NCBI GenBank assembly: GCA_000696115.1
Contig: JJOH01000002.1
Span: 93,230-157,229 of the forward strand
Source of the DNA: Streptomyces olindensis
GTDB taxonomy: Bacteria > Actinomycetota > Actinomycetes > Streptomycetales > Streptomycetaceae
DNA: 64,000 nucleotides
Reading direction: 5' to 3'
In this document: piece after piece, positions 42,973-50,901 of the stretch
Position numbering within the stretch: position 1 is the stretch's first letter
Layout of the letters: each line of letters opens with the position of its first letter
The notes under the pieces: model-generated
What the model saw: the letters and a program-made list of their open reading frames with translations, nothing else
Databases searched by the model: none
Told to the model about the DNA's origin: nothing
Program-made: the position numbers and the translations under genes

Positions 42973-43003
42973 CCACCCGGCCTCAGTTCCAGTGCCGGGT
43001 TTC

Positions 43004-43828
43004 CTACAGACGGCCAAGGACCTGGGCGAGCAGGGAGCCCATGCGCGTCGCAGAGTCGCGCCCGGCCTGCAGCACCTCTTCGTGGTTCAGCGGTTCGCCC
43101 GTCATTCCCGCCGCCAGGTTCGTCACCAGGGAGATGCCGAGCACCTCCGCGCCCGCCTCGCGCGCGGCGATCGCCTCCAGGACCGTCGACATGCCCACCA
43201 GGTCCGCGCCGATGACTCGGGCCATGCGGATCTCGGCCGGAGTCTCGTAGTGCGGGCCGGGGAACTGGGCGTAGACGCCCTCCTCCAGCGTGGGGTCGAC
43301 CTCCTTGCACAGGGCCCGCAGGCGCGGGGAGTAGAGGTCGGTGAGGTCGACGAAGTTGGCGCCGATGATGGGGGAGGTGGCGGTGAGGTTGATGTGGTCG
43401 CTGATCAGGACCGGCTGGCCGGGGCGCATGCCCTCGCGCAGGCCGCCGCAGCCGTTGGTGAGGACGACCGTCTTGCAGCCGGCCGAGACGGCCGTGCGGA
43501 CGCCGTGGGCGACGGCGGCCACGCCGCGGCCCTCGTAGTAGTGCGTGCGGCCCAGGAAGACCAGGGCGCGCTTGTTGCCGATCCGGTAGGAGCGGATCTT
43601 GCCTCCGTGGCCCTCCACCGCCGGCGGCGGGAAACCGGGCAGCTCGGTGACCTGGAGCTCGGCCTCGGGCGCGCCGAGGGCGTCCACGGCCGGGGCCCAG
43701 CCGGAGCCCATCACGAGGGCGACGTCGTGGGTCTCGGCGCCCGTGAGTTCGCGCAGGCGGGCCGCGGCGGCGTCGGCGGCGGCGTGGGGGTCGCCCTGGA
43801 TGTCGTCCGGAAGAAGAGATGCGTTCAC
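43004..43828 (-). CDS. Purine nucleoside phosphorylase
   Basis: A 274-residue PNP of the trimeric type II family. [16 protein letters not shown] (phosphate site), [69 protein letters not shown] and [12 protein letters not shown] are standard. It splits inosine, guanosine and their deoxy forms into base and (deoxy)ribose-1-phosphate. GTG 43828 is chosen because the longer frame to 43879 would put the regulon palindrome (43854-43865) inside the gene. The phosphomutase that could use its product lies downstream. Confidence 0.93.
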   Translation of the reverse strand: MNASLLPDDIQGDPHAAADAAAARLRELTGAETHDVALVMGSGWAPAVDALGAPEAELQVTELPGFPPPAVEGHGGKIRSYRIGNKRALVFLGRTHYYEGRGVAAVAHGVRTAVSAGCKTVVLTNGCGGLREGMRPGQPVLISDHINLTATSPIIGANFVDLTDLYSPRLRALCKEVDPTLEEGVYAQFPGPHYETPAEIRMARVIGADLVGMSTVLEAIAAREAGAEVLGISLVTNLAAGMTGEPLNHEEVLQAGRDSATRMGSLLAQVLGRL

Positions 43829-43853
43829 GCCGATGAGGGTAGCCGGTGAATGC

Positions 43854-43865
43854 CTACGCGCGTAG
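43854..43865. promoter_or_regulatory. Nucleoside-regulon palindrome, purine nucleoside phosphorylase
   Basis: CTACGCGCGTAG, perfect palindrome 25 bases upstream of GTG 43828 on the minus strand. It lies in the 105-base space between this gene and the cyclotransferase-like gene, which ends at 43934. Confidence 0.75.
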
Positions 43866-43933
43866 ATGGCAGAGCTCACGGGGTGACGATCGTTGTCTTG
43901 TCGTTTCCGACGAGGCGGTGCCCCGGGCGGTCG

Positions 43934-44371
43934 TCAGCAGGGGCGCTTGCGGAGTTCCATGACGTAGTCGTGCGGGGCGCCGGCCGACTCGGCCGCGTCG
44001 GCGATCTCGCCCAGGTAGCGGGCGGAGGGCAGACCGCCCTCGTAGGCGTTGAGGGTGAAGGCCCACGCCTGCTCGTCACCCTCCAGGGTGTGGACCCGTA
44101 CCCGTGTGCGGCGGTAGATGTCGAGGCCCACGCCCTCCCAGCGGTCGAGCGACTCCTCGTCCATGGGGGCGATGTCGTACAGCGCGACGAAGACCTGGGA
44201 GAGGGGGTCCTCGACGATCGTCGGCAGGGCGCCCTCCCAGCCCATGTGCTCGCCGCCGAAGGTCAGTCGCCACCCGTTCAGCCAGCCGGTGGCGCGCAGC
44301 GGCGAGTGCGGGGCGCGGCGGGACATCAGCCGCGCGTCGAGGTTGCCGGCGTACGCGGCGTAGAGCGACAT
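43934..44371 (-). CDS. Gamma-glutamylcyclotransferase-like protein
   Basis: A 145-residue protein. YAAYAGNLDARLM corresponds to the YGSN substrate loop of the GGCT/AIG2 fold (with YAGN), followed by LTFGGEHMGWEGALPTIVED and FVALYDIAPMDEESLDRWEG, where an acidic residue should be catalytic. The domain is complete at this length. Related enzymes form 5-oxoproline from gamma-glutamyl compounds, but many family members act on other amines. It is divergent from the quinone reductase gene. Function here not known. Confidence 0.78.
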   Translation of the reverse strand: MSLYAAYAGNLDARLMSRRAPHSPLRATGWLNGWRLTFGGEHMGWEGALPTIVEDPLSQVFVALYDIAPMDEESLDRWEGVGLDIYRRTRVRVHTLEGDEQAWAFTLNAYEGGLPSARYLGEIADAAESAGAPHDYVMELRKRPC

Positions 44372-44455
44372 GGGGAGAGGGTACGGCAGGCCGAACGGCG
44401 TCACTCCCGTAACAGAGCCGCCCCGGGGCGGTGCCGCCCTGAGGGGTGCGGGACA

Positions 44456-45904
44456 ATGGAGTACGTGACTCGGATCGTGATCATCGGTGGCGGACCCGGC
44501 GGATACGAAGCGGCGCTGGTCGCCGCGCAACTTGGTGCGGAGGTGACCGTCGTCGACTGCGACGGTCTGGGCGGGGCGTCGGTGCTCACCGACTGCGTGC
44601 CGTCGAAGACCCTGATCGCCACGGCCGAGGTGATGACCACCTTCGACTCCTCGTACGAGGAGCTGGGCATCATCGTCGCCGACGACACCCCGCCCATGGA
44701 GCAGAGCGCCCGGGTGGTGGGCGTCGACCTGGGCAAGGTCAACCGGCGTGTGAAGCGGCTCGCGCTCGCCCAGTCGCATGACATCACCGCCTCCGTGACA
44801 CGTGCCGGGGCGCGTGTCCTGCGCGGCCGCGGGCGCCTTGAGGGCATGCAGGCGCTCGACGGGTCGCGCAAGGTCGTGGTGCGCGCCGCCGACGGCAGCG
44901 AGGAGACGCTGACGGCGGACGCGGTGCTGATCGCCACCGGCGGACACCCCCGCGAGCTGCCGGACGCCAAGCCGGACGGCGAGCGGATCCTGAACTGGAC
45001 CCAGGTCTACGACCTCGACGAGCTGCCGGAAGAGCTGATCGTGGTCGGTTCCGGTGTGACCGGTGCCGAGTTCGCCGGTGCCTACCAGGCGCTGGGTTCG
45101 CGGGTGACGCTCGTGTCCTCGCGGGACCGCGTGCTGCCCGGCGAGGACCCGGACGCGGCGGCCGTCCTGGAGGACGTCTTCCGGCGGCGCGGCATGAACG
45201 TCATGGGCCGTTCCCGGGCCCAGTCCGCCAAGCGCGTCGGCGACCGGGTCGAGGTCACGCTGGCCGACGGCCGGGTCATCACCGGCTCGCACTGCCTCAT
45301 GGCCGTCGGTGCCGTGCCCAACAGCGCGGGCATGGGGCTGGAGGAGGCCGGCGTCCGGCTGCGCGAGTCCGGTCACATCTGGACCGACAAGGTGTCGCGC
45401 ACGACCGCTCCGGGCGTGTACGCGGCCGGTGACGTGACGGGCGTGTTCGCCCTCGCGTCCGTGGCCGCCATGCAGGGACGTATCGCCATGTACCACTTCC
45501 TGGGCGATGCCGTGGCCCCGCTGAACCTGAAGACCGTCTCGTCGAACGTCTTCACCGACCCGGAGATCGCCACCGTCGGCTACACCCAGGCCGACGTCGA
45601 CGCCGGGAAGATCGACGCCCGGGTCGTGAAGCTGCCGCTGCTGCGCAACCCGCGCGCCAAGATGCAGGGCATCCGCGACGGCTTCGTCAAGATCTTCTGC
45701 CGTCCGGGCACGGGCATCGTGGTCGGCGGTGTCGTCGTGGCGCCGCGCGCCTCGGAACTGATCCACCCCATCTCGATCGCGGTCGACAACAATCTGACAG
45801 TCGAACAGATCGCGAACGCCTTCACCGTCTACCCCTCCCTTTCGGGCTCGATCGCGGAGGTGGCACGGCAGTTGCACACCCGGAAGATGAACGGCGACGG
45901 CTGA
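44456..45904 (+). CDS. lpdA: LpdA-type NAD(P)H quinone reductase (flavoprotein disulfide reductase family)
   Basis: A 482-residue FAD enzyme. IVIIGGGPGGYEAALVAAQLGAEVTVVDCD binds FAD, VLIATGGHPRELP and IVVGSGVTGAEFAGAYQALG bind NAD(P), and GVYAAGDVTGVFALASVAAMQGR is the second FAD motif. At the redox-disulfide position the text is GGASVLTDCVPSK: the first Cys of CxxxxC is absent, as in mycobacterial LpdA, a quinone reductase rather than a lipoamide dehydrogenase. The C-terminal HP dyad is IHPISIAV. ATG 44456 or GTG 44465 may be the start. It precedes the DeoR gene on the same strand. Confidence 0.88.
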   Translation: MEYVTRIVIIGGGPGGYEAALVAAQLGAEVTVVDCDGLGGASVLTDCVPSKTLIATAEVMTTFDSSYEELGIIVADDTPPMEQSARVVGVDLGKVNRRVKRLALAQSHDITASVTRAGARVLRGRGRLEGMQALDGSRKVVVRAADGSEETLTADAVLIATGGHPRELPDAKPDGERILNWTQVYDLDELPEELIVVGSGVTGAEFAGAYQALGSRVTLVSSRDRVLPGEDPDAAAVLEDVFRRRGMNVMGRSRAQSAKRVGDRVEVTLADGRVITGSHCLMAVGAVPNSAGMGLEEAGVRLRESGHIWTDKVSRTTAPGVYAAGDVTGVFALASVAAMQGRIAMYHFLGDAVAPLNLKTVSSNVFTDPEIATVGYTQADVDAGKIDARVVKLPLLRNPRAKMQGIRDGFVKIFCRPGTGIVVGGVVVAPRASELIHPISIAVDNNLTVEQIANAFTVYPSLSGSIAEVARQLHTRKMNGDG

Positions 45905-46012
45905 GGCCGAAACCGGCTCCTCGCTGGTCACGGGGGGTGTTCGACCATGCGTACGGCATAGGCGGGGCGACTAGGCCCTATACCACTTCCCGCTGCTCCG
46001 TGCGAACATCTT

Positions 46013-46042
46013 CTGCTATTCAGCGCAAACTGCTGAAAGCAG
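46013..46042. promoter_or_regulatory. Two dyad-like elements before the DeoR gene
   Basis: CTGCTATTCAG (46013-46023) and CTGCTGAAAGCAG (46030-46042, a 5-3-5 inverted repeat) lie side by side 27-57 bases before the GTG of the DeoR-family gene. They share CTGCT and a CAG end and may be an autoregulatory operator. They do not resemble the CTACGCGCGTAG palindrome. Confidence 0.4.
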
Positions 46043-46069
46043 ACGGTCGCTGGCGTTACTGTCAGTTTC

Positions 46070-47047
46070 GTGTTCGCTGCAGAACGTCGCCAATTGATCC
46101 TCGAAATGGTGCGAGCGAACGGGGCCGTGTCGCTCCGTGAGCTCGCCCGCGTCGTCCAGACCTCCGAAGTGACCGTACGGCGGGACGTGCGCGCGCTGGA
46201 GGCAGAAGGACTCCTCGACCGCCGGCACGGCGGTGCGGTACTGCCGGGCGGTTTCACGCGGGAGTCCGGCTTTCCGCAGAAGTCTCATCTCGCGACCGCC
46301 GAGAAGACCGCCATCGCCGACCTCGCCGCGAATCTCGTGGAAGAGGGAGAGGCGATCGTGGTCGGGGCGGGTACGACGACCCAGGAGCTGGCCCGCCGGC
46401 TGGCGCGGGTGCCCGGGCTGACCGTCGTCACCAACTCGCTGCTGGTGGCGCAGGCGTTGGCCCACGCCAACCGGGTCGAGGTCGTGATGACCGGCGGTAC
46501 GCTCCGCGGTTCGAACTACGCCCTGGTGGGCAGTGGCGCCGAGCAGTCCCTGCACGGGCTGCGCGTGTCGCGGGCGTTCCTGTCCGGGAGCGGGCTGACC
46601 GCCGAGCGGGGGCTGTCCACGTCCAACATGCTGTCGGCGTCGGTCGACCGGGCGTTGGTGCAGGCCGCCGCGGAGGTGGTGGTCCTCGCGGACCACACCA
46701 AGCTCGGGACGGACACGATGTTCCAGACCGTGCCGACGGATCTCATCACGCGCCTCGTGACGGACGAGCCGCCCGCGCACGACGACCGTGCGGCCACGGA
46801 ACTCCAGGCACTTGCCGACCAGGGCGTGCAGATCGCCGTGGCCGGGGGGCAGGGGGGTTCTTCGGCGGGGGTGGGGGGCCCGGGGGGTGATTCCGTCCCG
46901 GCGCGCCAGCAGCGTCGGGACGTGCCATTGCCCGGGCCTCGGCGGCAGGTGCCGGGGGGCGGGGGCGGGTTGCGGTCCGCCTCGATGCTGGGTGAGCAGA
47001 GTCCGGGGGCGGAGCGGGCGCGGGTTGCGGATCTGCGGCGGCGGTGA
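46070..47047 (+). CDS. DeoR-family transcriptional regulator
   Basis: A 325-residue regulator from GTG 46070. The N-terminal DeoR helix-turn-helix is RRQLILEMVRANGAVSLRELARVVQTSEVTVRRDVRALEAEGLLDRRHGGAVL. The sensor domain (EEGEAIVVGAGTTTQELARRL, LTVVTNSLLVAQAL, VVLADHTKLG) is the ISOCOT fold that binds sugar phosphates. The core ends at about residue 255, the usual family length; a further 70 residues are Gly/Pro/Arg/Gln-rich and odd. Its location next to purine phosphorylase, mutase and deoC makes it a candidate controller of nucleoside genes, but no regulon palindrome precedes it. Confidence 0.88.
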   Translation: MFAAERRQLILEMVRANGAVSLRELARVVQTSEVTVRRDVRALEAEGLLDRRHGGAVLPGGFTRESGFPQKSHLATAEKTAIADLAANLVEEGEAIVVGAGTTTQELARRLARVPGLTVVTNSLLVAQALAHANRVEVVMTGGTLRGSNYALVGSGAEQSLHGLRVSRAFLSGSGLTAERGLSTSNMLSASVDRALVQAAAEVVVLADHTKLGTDTMFQTVPTDLITRLVTDEPPAHDDRAATELQALADQGVQIAVAGGQGGSSAGVGGPGGDSVPARQQRRDVPLPGPRRQVPGGGGGLRSASMLGEQSPGAERARVADLRRR

Positions 47048-47102
47048 GTTGAGCTGCTGCCGGGTATCGGGTGCTCGGCGTTGTCGCTGAGGGCGGGGCG
47101 TT

Positions 47103-47176
47103 GCGCAACCCGGCGCCGCGGGGTGCTGCTGCGCCCACCCGTGCCGCCCCTAGCGGCACGCATGCCCGCAGCTGAG
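47103..47176 (+). repeat. Dispersed intergenic element, copy B
   Basis: Matches the reverse complement of 42895-42972 in long blocks and lies between the DeoR gene and the convergent carboxylase gene. It contains the local dyad GTGCCGCccctaGCGGCAC, a hairpin able to act as terminator for either flanking gene. Confidence 0.7.
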
Positions 47177-47227
47177 TGAGGCGCGGCCCCGTCAGGGGCC
47201 GCGCCGTTGGTGAAGTGCTCGGTCGGT

Positions 47228-49000
47228 TCAGTCCTTGATCTCGCAGATCGCCGCGCCGGATGTCACCGACGCGCCGATCTCCGCCGACAGGCCCTTGATC
47301 GTGCCGGACTTGTGGGCGTTCAGGGGCTGTTCCATCTTCATGGCCTCCAGGACGACGACCAGGTCGCCCTCCTTGACCTCCTGGCCCTCCTCGACCGCGA
47401 CCTTGACGATCGTGCCCTGCATCGGGGAGGCGAGGGTGTCGCCGGAGGCGACCGGGCCCGACTTCTTCGCCGCGCGGCGCTTCGGCTTGGCGCCCGCCGC
47501 GAGGCCCGTACGGGCCAGGGACATGCCCAGCGAGGACGGCAGGGAGACCTCGAGCCGCTTGCCGCCGACCTCGACGACGACCGTCTCGCGGCCCGGCTCC
47601 TCGTCCGCCTCGGCGTCGGCCGGCGCGGCGAACGGCTTGATCTCGTTGACGAACTCCGTCTCGATCCAGCGCGTGTGGACCGTGAACGGGTCCGACGAAC
47701 CGGTGAGCTCCGGCGCGAACGCCGGGTCCTTCACCACCGCGCGGTGGAACGGGATCGCCGTCGCCATGCCCTCGACCTGGAACTCCTCCAGGGCCCGGGC
47801 GGCCCGCTGCAGGGCCTCCTTGCGGGTGCGGCCCGTGACGATCAGCTTCGCCAGCAGGGAGTCCCACGCGGGGCCGATGACCGAACCGGACTCCACGCCC
47901 GCGTCCAGGCGGACACCCGGGCCGGACGGCGGTGCGAAGGTGGTGACCGTACCGGGCGCGGGCAGGAAGTTGCGGCCCGGGTCCTCGCCGTTGATGCGGA
48001 ACTCGAAGGAGTGGCCGCGCAGGGCCGGGTCGTCGTAGCCCAGCTCCTCGCCGTCGGCGATGCGGAACATCTCCCGCACCAGGTCGATGCCGGCGACCTC
48101 CTCGGTGACCGGGTGCTCCACCTGCAGACGGGTGTTGACCTCGAGGAAGGAGATCGTGCCGTCGAGGCCGACGAGGAACTCGACCGTGCCGGCGCCGACG
48201 TAACCGGCCTCCTTCAGGATCGCCTTCGACGCGCGGTACAGCTCCTCCACCTGCGCGTCGGAGAGGAACGGCGCGGGGGCCTCCTCGACCAGCTTCTGGT
48301 GGCGGCGCTGGAGGGAGCAGTCACGGGTGGAGACGACCACCACATTGCCGTGCTGGTCGGCCAGGCACTGGGTCTCGACGTGGCGAGGCTTGTCGAGGTA
48401 GCGCTCGACGAAGCACTCGCCGCGGCCGAAGGCCGCCACGGCCTCGCGGACCGCCGAGTCGTACAGCTCCGGCACTTCCTCCAGCGTGCGCGCGACCTTC
48501 AGGCCGCGGCCGCCGCCGCCGAACGCCGCCTTGATGGCGATGGGCAGGCCGTGCTCCTCGGCGAAGGCGACGACCTCGTCGGCGCCGGACACCGGGTCGG
48601 ACGTGCCCGCCACCAGCGGGGCGCCCGCGCGCTGCGCGATGTGCCGGGCGGCGACCTTGTCACCCAGGTCGCGGATCGCCTGCGGGGGCGGGCCGATCCA
48701 GATCAGGCCCGCGTCCAGGACCGCCTGGGCGAAGTCGGCGTTCTCGGAGAGGAAGCCGTAGCCGGGGTGGATGGCGTCCGCGCCCGACTCCCGCGCGGCC
48801 TTCAGCACCTTCTCGATGTCGAGGTAGCTGGTGCCCGGGGTGTCACCGCCCAGGGCGAACGCCTCATCCGCGGCGCGGACATGCAGAGCGTCCCGGTCCG
48901 GGTCGGCGTAGACGGCCACGCTCGCGATCCCGGCGTCCCGGCAGGCCCGGGCCACGCGGACAGCGATTTCGCCACGGTTGGCGATGAGCACCTTGCGCAC
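47228..49000 (-). CDS. accA2: Acyl-CoA carboxylase alpha subunit (biotin carboxylase-BCCP)
   Basis: A 590-residue fused alpha subunit. The biotin carboxylase part starts [24 protein letters not shown] and has [14 protein letters not shown] (ATP grasp loop), [15 protein letters not shown] (here [12 protein letters not shown]), [18 protein letters not shown] and [16 protein letters not shown]. The C-terminal carrier domain ends with EAMKMEQ, whose Lys takes biotin. It carboxylates biotin, which beta subunits such as the PccB-like protein encoded 2 kb upstream use to form methylmalonyl- or malonyl-CoA. AAGGAGGGAG fixes GTG 49000. Length equals S. coelicolor AccA1/AccA2 as I recall them. Confidence 0.93.
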   Translation of the reverse strand: MRKVLIANRGEIAVRVARACRDAGIASVAVYADPDRDALHVRAADEAFALGGDTPGTSYLDIEKVLKAARESGADAIHPGYGFLSENADFAQAVLDAGLIWIGPPPQAIRDLGDKVAARHIAQRAGAPLVAGTSDPVSGADEVVAFAEEHGLPIAIKAAFGGGGRGLKVARTLEEVPELYDSAVREAVAAFGRGECFVERYLDKPRHVETQCLADQHGNVVVVSTRDCSLQRRHQKLVEEAPAPFLSDAQVEELYRASKAILKEAGYVGAGTVEFLVGLDGTISFLEVNTRLQVEHPVTEEVAGIDLVREMFRIADGEELGYDDPALRGHSFEFRINGEDPGRNFLPAPGTVTTFAPPSGPGVRLDAGVESGSVIGPAWDSLLAKLIVTGRTRKEALQRAARALEEFQVEGMATAIPFHRAVVKDPAFAPELTGSSDPFTVHTRWIETEFVNEIKPFAAPADAEADEEPGRETVVVEVGGKRLEVSLPSSLGMSLARTGLAAGAKPKRRAAKKSGPVASGDTLASPMQGTIVKVAVEEGQEVKEGDLVVVLEAMKMEQPLNAHKSGTIKGLSAEIGASVTSGAAICEIKD

Positions 49001-49300
49001 GATTGAGGCTCCCTCCTTGAAACAAGCCGAGTTTAGGGACTGCCGACACGGCACTTCGACCCGTCCCCAGTGGTGAGCTTGCCCACACGGAGCGTGATGC
49101 GAGGCTCGCTCGACCCGCAAAATCCCTTGTCGCACCGCAGTACGCAGCACTCCTCCGGGAAACCCTAGCCGTCCCCTGTGGGGAAGGTCTCTGTCATCAC
49201 GTGCTGCGGGCCACTCAGTTTCTTTGTGGAGTCCCTACGAATGGCCCAATGATTCTTTGCCCGCCGTCGAACTCTTGTCCCCGGGTTTACTCGTTAGTAG

Positions 49301-49322
49301 CGTTCGCGCTGTCTCTCGAACG
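49301..49322. promoter_or_regulatory. Dyad before membrane-protein gene
   Basis: CGTTCG-N10-CGAACG, 16 bases before GTG 49339. The surrounding 338-base gap (49001-49338) is more A/T-rich than the genes and should hold the divergent promoters of the carboxylase and the membrane protein; otherwise I see only a short TCCCC-TGT-GGGGA dyad near 49168 in it. Confidence 0.35.
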
Positions 49323-49338
49323 TACTAGGGGTAAGTGG

Positions 49339-49824
49339 GTGGGCCCGGTGGTGCGCAGGCCGGTGGCGTGGATCGTGGCGGTGGTGCTGTTCGCCGAGGC
49401 GTTCGGCATCGCGGGGCTCAACTGGTTCCTGGGGGTCGTCGTCGACCGGCAGGACATGTCCCTGGCCGGGCTCGACCCACACATGATGTCGGTGTCGTCG
49501 AAGATCGGCGGGATCGCCTTCGGCCTCTACTTCGCGCTGTGCGGCCTGGTCGCCCTGCTCGTGGCGCTGCGGAACCGGCCCCCGGCGGGCTTCGGGCGTG
49601 TGCTGCTGATCAGCGCGGCGGTCGTGCACGGGATCCTGGGCGCCTTCACCTGGGGGCTCGTCGGCTGGCCCGCGTTCCTGTTCATGGTGCTGGTGCTCGC
49701 CCTGATCGTGCTGCTGCTGATGACGTACGACCGTCCGGCCGAGCCCGCCGACGCCGCGCCCGAGGGCGGGAAGGGCGGCGACGGGTCCCCGGTCACTTCT
49801 GAGCCGACGCCCACAACTCCGTGA
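49339..49824 (+). CDS. Four-helix membrane protein, unknown function
   Basis: A 161-residue protein with four hydrophobic helices ([78 protein letters not shown]) and a cytoplasmic tail rich in Pro, Ala, Gly and Thr. TAGGGG seven bases upstream supports GTG 49339; the longer upstream frame looks like promoter DNA. Its last 32 bases overlap the convergent maf gene. I do not recognise the family. Confidence 0.75.
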   Translation: MGPVVRRPVAWIVAVVLFAEAFGIAGLNWFLGVVVDRQDMSLAGLDPHMMSVSSKIGGIAFGLYFALCGLVALLVALRNRPPAGFGRVLLISAAVVHGILGAFTWGLVGWPAFLFMVLVLALIVLLLMTYDRPAEPADAAPEGGKGGDGSPVTSEPTPTTP

Positions 49825-50413
49825 TGCCGATCCCCAGTCGGGCGAGGAGCCGGCGGACGAGGGGCAGACTGATGCCGATGACGTTGCCGTGGTCGCCGTC
49901 GATGCCGTCGATGAACGGGGCCGAGCGGCCGTCCAGCGTGAACGCCCCGGCGACGTAGAGGGGTTCGCCGGAGGCGACGTAGGCGGCGATCTCCTCGTCG
50001 GTGGGTTCACCGAAGTGGACGATCGTGGACGCGGTGGCGGAGACGTAGCGGCCCTGCAGTGTGTCGTAGACGCAGTGGCCCGTCTGGAGGGTGCCGGCCC
50101 GGCCGCGCATCGCCTTCCAGCGGGCGGTGGCCTCCTCGGCGTCCGCGGGCTTTCCGAGGGCCTGGCCGTCCAGGTCGAGCACCGAGTCGCAGCCGATCAC
50201 GATCGCGCCCTTGGCCTCCGGCCGCGCGGCCACGACGGAGGCCTTCGCCTCGGCGAGGGCGAGGGCCAGCTCGGCGGGGGTGGGGGCGGTGACGGCGTCC
50301 TCGTCGACGCCGCTCACGATCACCTCGGGGGCGAGGCCGGCCTGGCGGAGCAGGCCGAGCCGGGCGGGGGACTGGGAGGCGAGGACGAGTCGGCGGCGCG
50401 GCTGATCTGTCAT
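49793..50413 (-). CDS. maf: Maf-family nucleotide pyrophosphatase
   Basis: A 206-residue Maf/YceF-type enzyme. [18 protein letters not shown] is the N-terminal signature, [19 protein letters not shown] the catalytic core with its Asp, [16 protein letters not shown] the next block, and [42 protein letters not shown] the C-terminal signature. Known members hydrolyse modified or canonical NTPs such as dTTP, UTP or m7GTP. It is convergent with the membrane-protein gene and downstream of the carboxylase epsilon/beta genes. Confidence 0.93.
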   Translation of the reverse strand: MTDQPRRRLVLASQSPARLGLLRQAGLAPEVIVSGVDEDAVTAPTPAELALALAEAKASVVAARPEAKGAIVIGCDSVLDLDGQALGKPADAEEATARWKAMRGRAGTLQTGHCVYDTLQGRYVSATASTIVHFGEPTDEEIAAYVASGEPLYVAGAFTLDGRSAPFIDGIDGDHGNVIGISLPLVRRLLARLGIGITELWASAQK

Positions 50414-50444
50414 GCGTTCAGCGTATCGGCGAGCCGTCGCGGCC

Positions 50445-50573
50445 TCACCTCACACCGATCACCAGCATCGCCAGCACCATGGCCAGGGCCAGGAGAACGC
50501 TCAGCCGCCGCAGCTTGCCCTGCATGTCACGCAGTTCCTGGGGCGGTTCGTTCTCGGGGTCGGACCACAGCAT
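50445..50573 (-). CDS. mmpB: Small membrane peptide (MmpB-like)
   Basis: A 42-residue [23 protein letters not shown] followed by a basic turn and one membrane helix ([19 protein letters not shown]). It lies between maf and the carboxylase epsilon gene, the place where I recall Streptomyces annotations giving 'morphogenic membrane protein MmpB', a peptide of about this size linked to development. Identification is by length, topology and position. No clear ribosome-binding site was sought beyond the purine-poor upstream region. Confidence 0.65.
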   Translation of the reverse strand: MLWSDPENEPPQELRDMQGKLRRLSVLLALAMVLAMLVIGVR

Positions 50574-50597
50574 GAGTCCAGCGTGCGGCCTGGCAGG

Positions 50598-50637
50598 GCG
50601 GGGCGCCTGAGTAGGCGTACTCAAATCGGCGCCCCGC
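50598..50637. terminator. Nested hairpin between epsilon gene and MmpB
   Basis: An outer 10-bp stem GCGGGGCGCC/GGCGCCCCGC (50598-50607 with 50628-50637) encloses a perfect inner dyad TGAGTA-GGCG-TACTCA (50608-50623). The outer stem could terminate the carboxylase transcript; the inner TGAGTA-N4-TACTCA looks more like a protein-binding site. Confidence 0.55.
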
Positions 50638-50676
50638 GTTGTTCCGCCGTGCGCGGTTCCCCGCGCCCGGAGAGCT

Positions 50677-50886
50677 TCAGGCCGGCCAGTAGGTGCGGCC
50701 CCAGGCCGCCGGACCCGGCTGGGGCAGGCGGTGGGCCGCGATGCGGGACGGGTCGGACCAGGAGTCGCGAGGGGTCGGCGCGCCGGGCGGCGTCTCGGCC
50801 GCCGCCGCGGCGCGGGCCCTGACCACCGCCAGGGCGGCGGCCAGCTCCTCCGGGGTCGGGTTGCCCCGTACGACCTTGATCGTCAT
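50677..50886 (-). CDS. accE: Acyl-CoA carboxylase epsilon subunit
   Basis: A 69-residue protein. MTIKVVRGNPTPEELAAALAVVRAR followed by a Pro/Ala linker and a C-terminal SWSDPSRIAAHRLPQPGPAAWGRTYWPA is the actinobacterial epsilon family; the tail with W-xx-P-R and GxxxWxxS/P blocks binds the beta subunit. It stabilises the alpha-beta complex and raises activity. It lies 15 bases after the beta-subunit stop. Confidence 0.92.
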   Translation of the reverse strand: MTIKVVRGNPTPEELAAALAVVRARAAAAAETPPGAPTPRDSWSDPSRIAAHRLPQPGPAAWGRTYWPA

Positions 50887-50901
50887 GTGGGCTCCTGGTG
50901 G

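Noticed and set aside
43829..43879. Longer N-terminus for purine nucleoside phosphorylase
   Set aside because: It would place the regulon palindrome within the coding region, and the extra residues do not match the family.
44456..45904. Dihydrolipoamide dehydrogenase
   Set aside because: The first Cys of the redox CxxxxC pair is missing; sequence fits the LpdA-type quinone reductase better.
49201..49338. N-terminal extension of the membrane protein to 49201
   Set aside because: The stretch is A/T-richer, contains promoter-like and dyad sequence, and GTG 49339 has its own ribosome-binding site.
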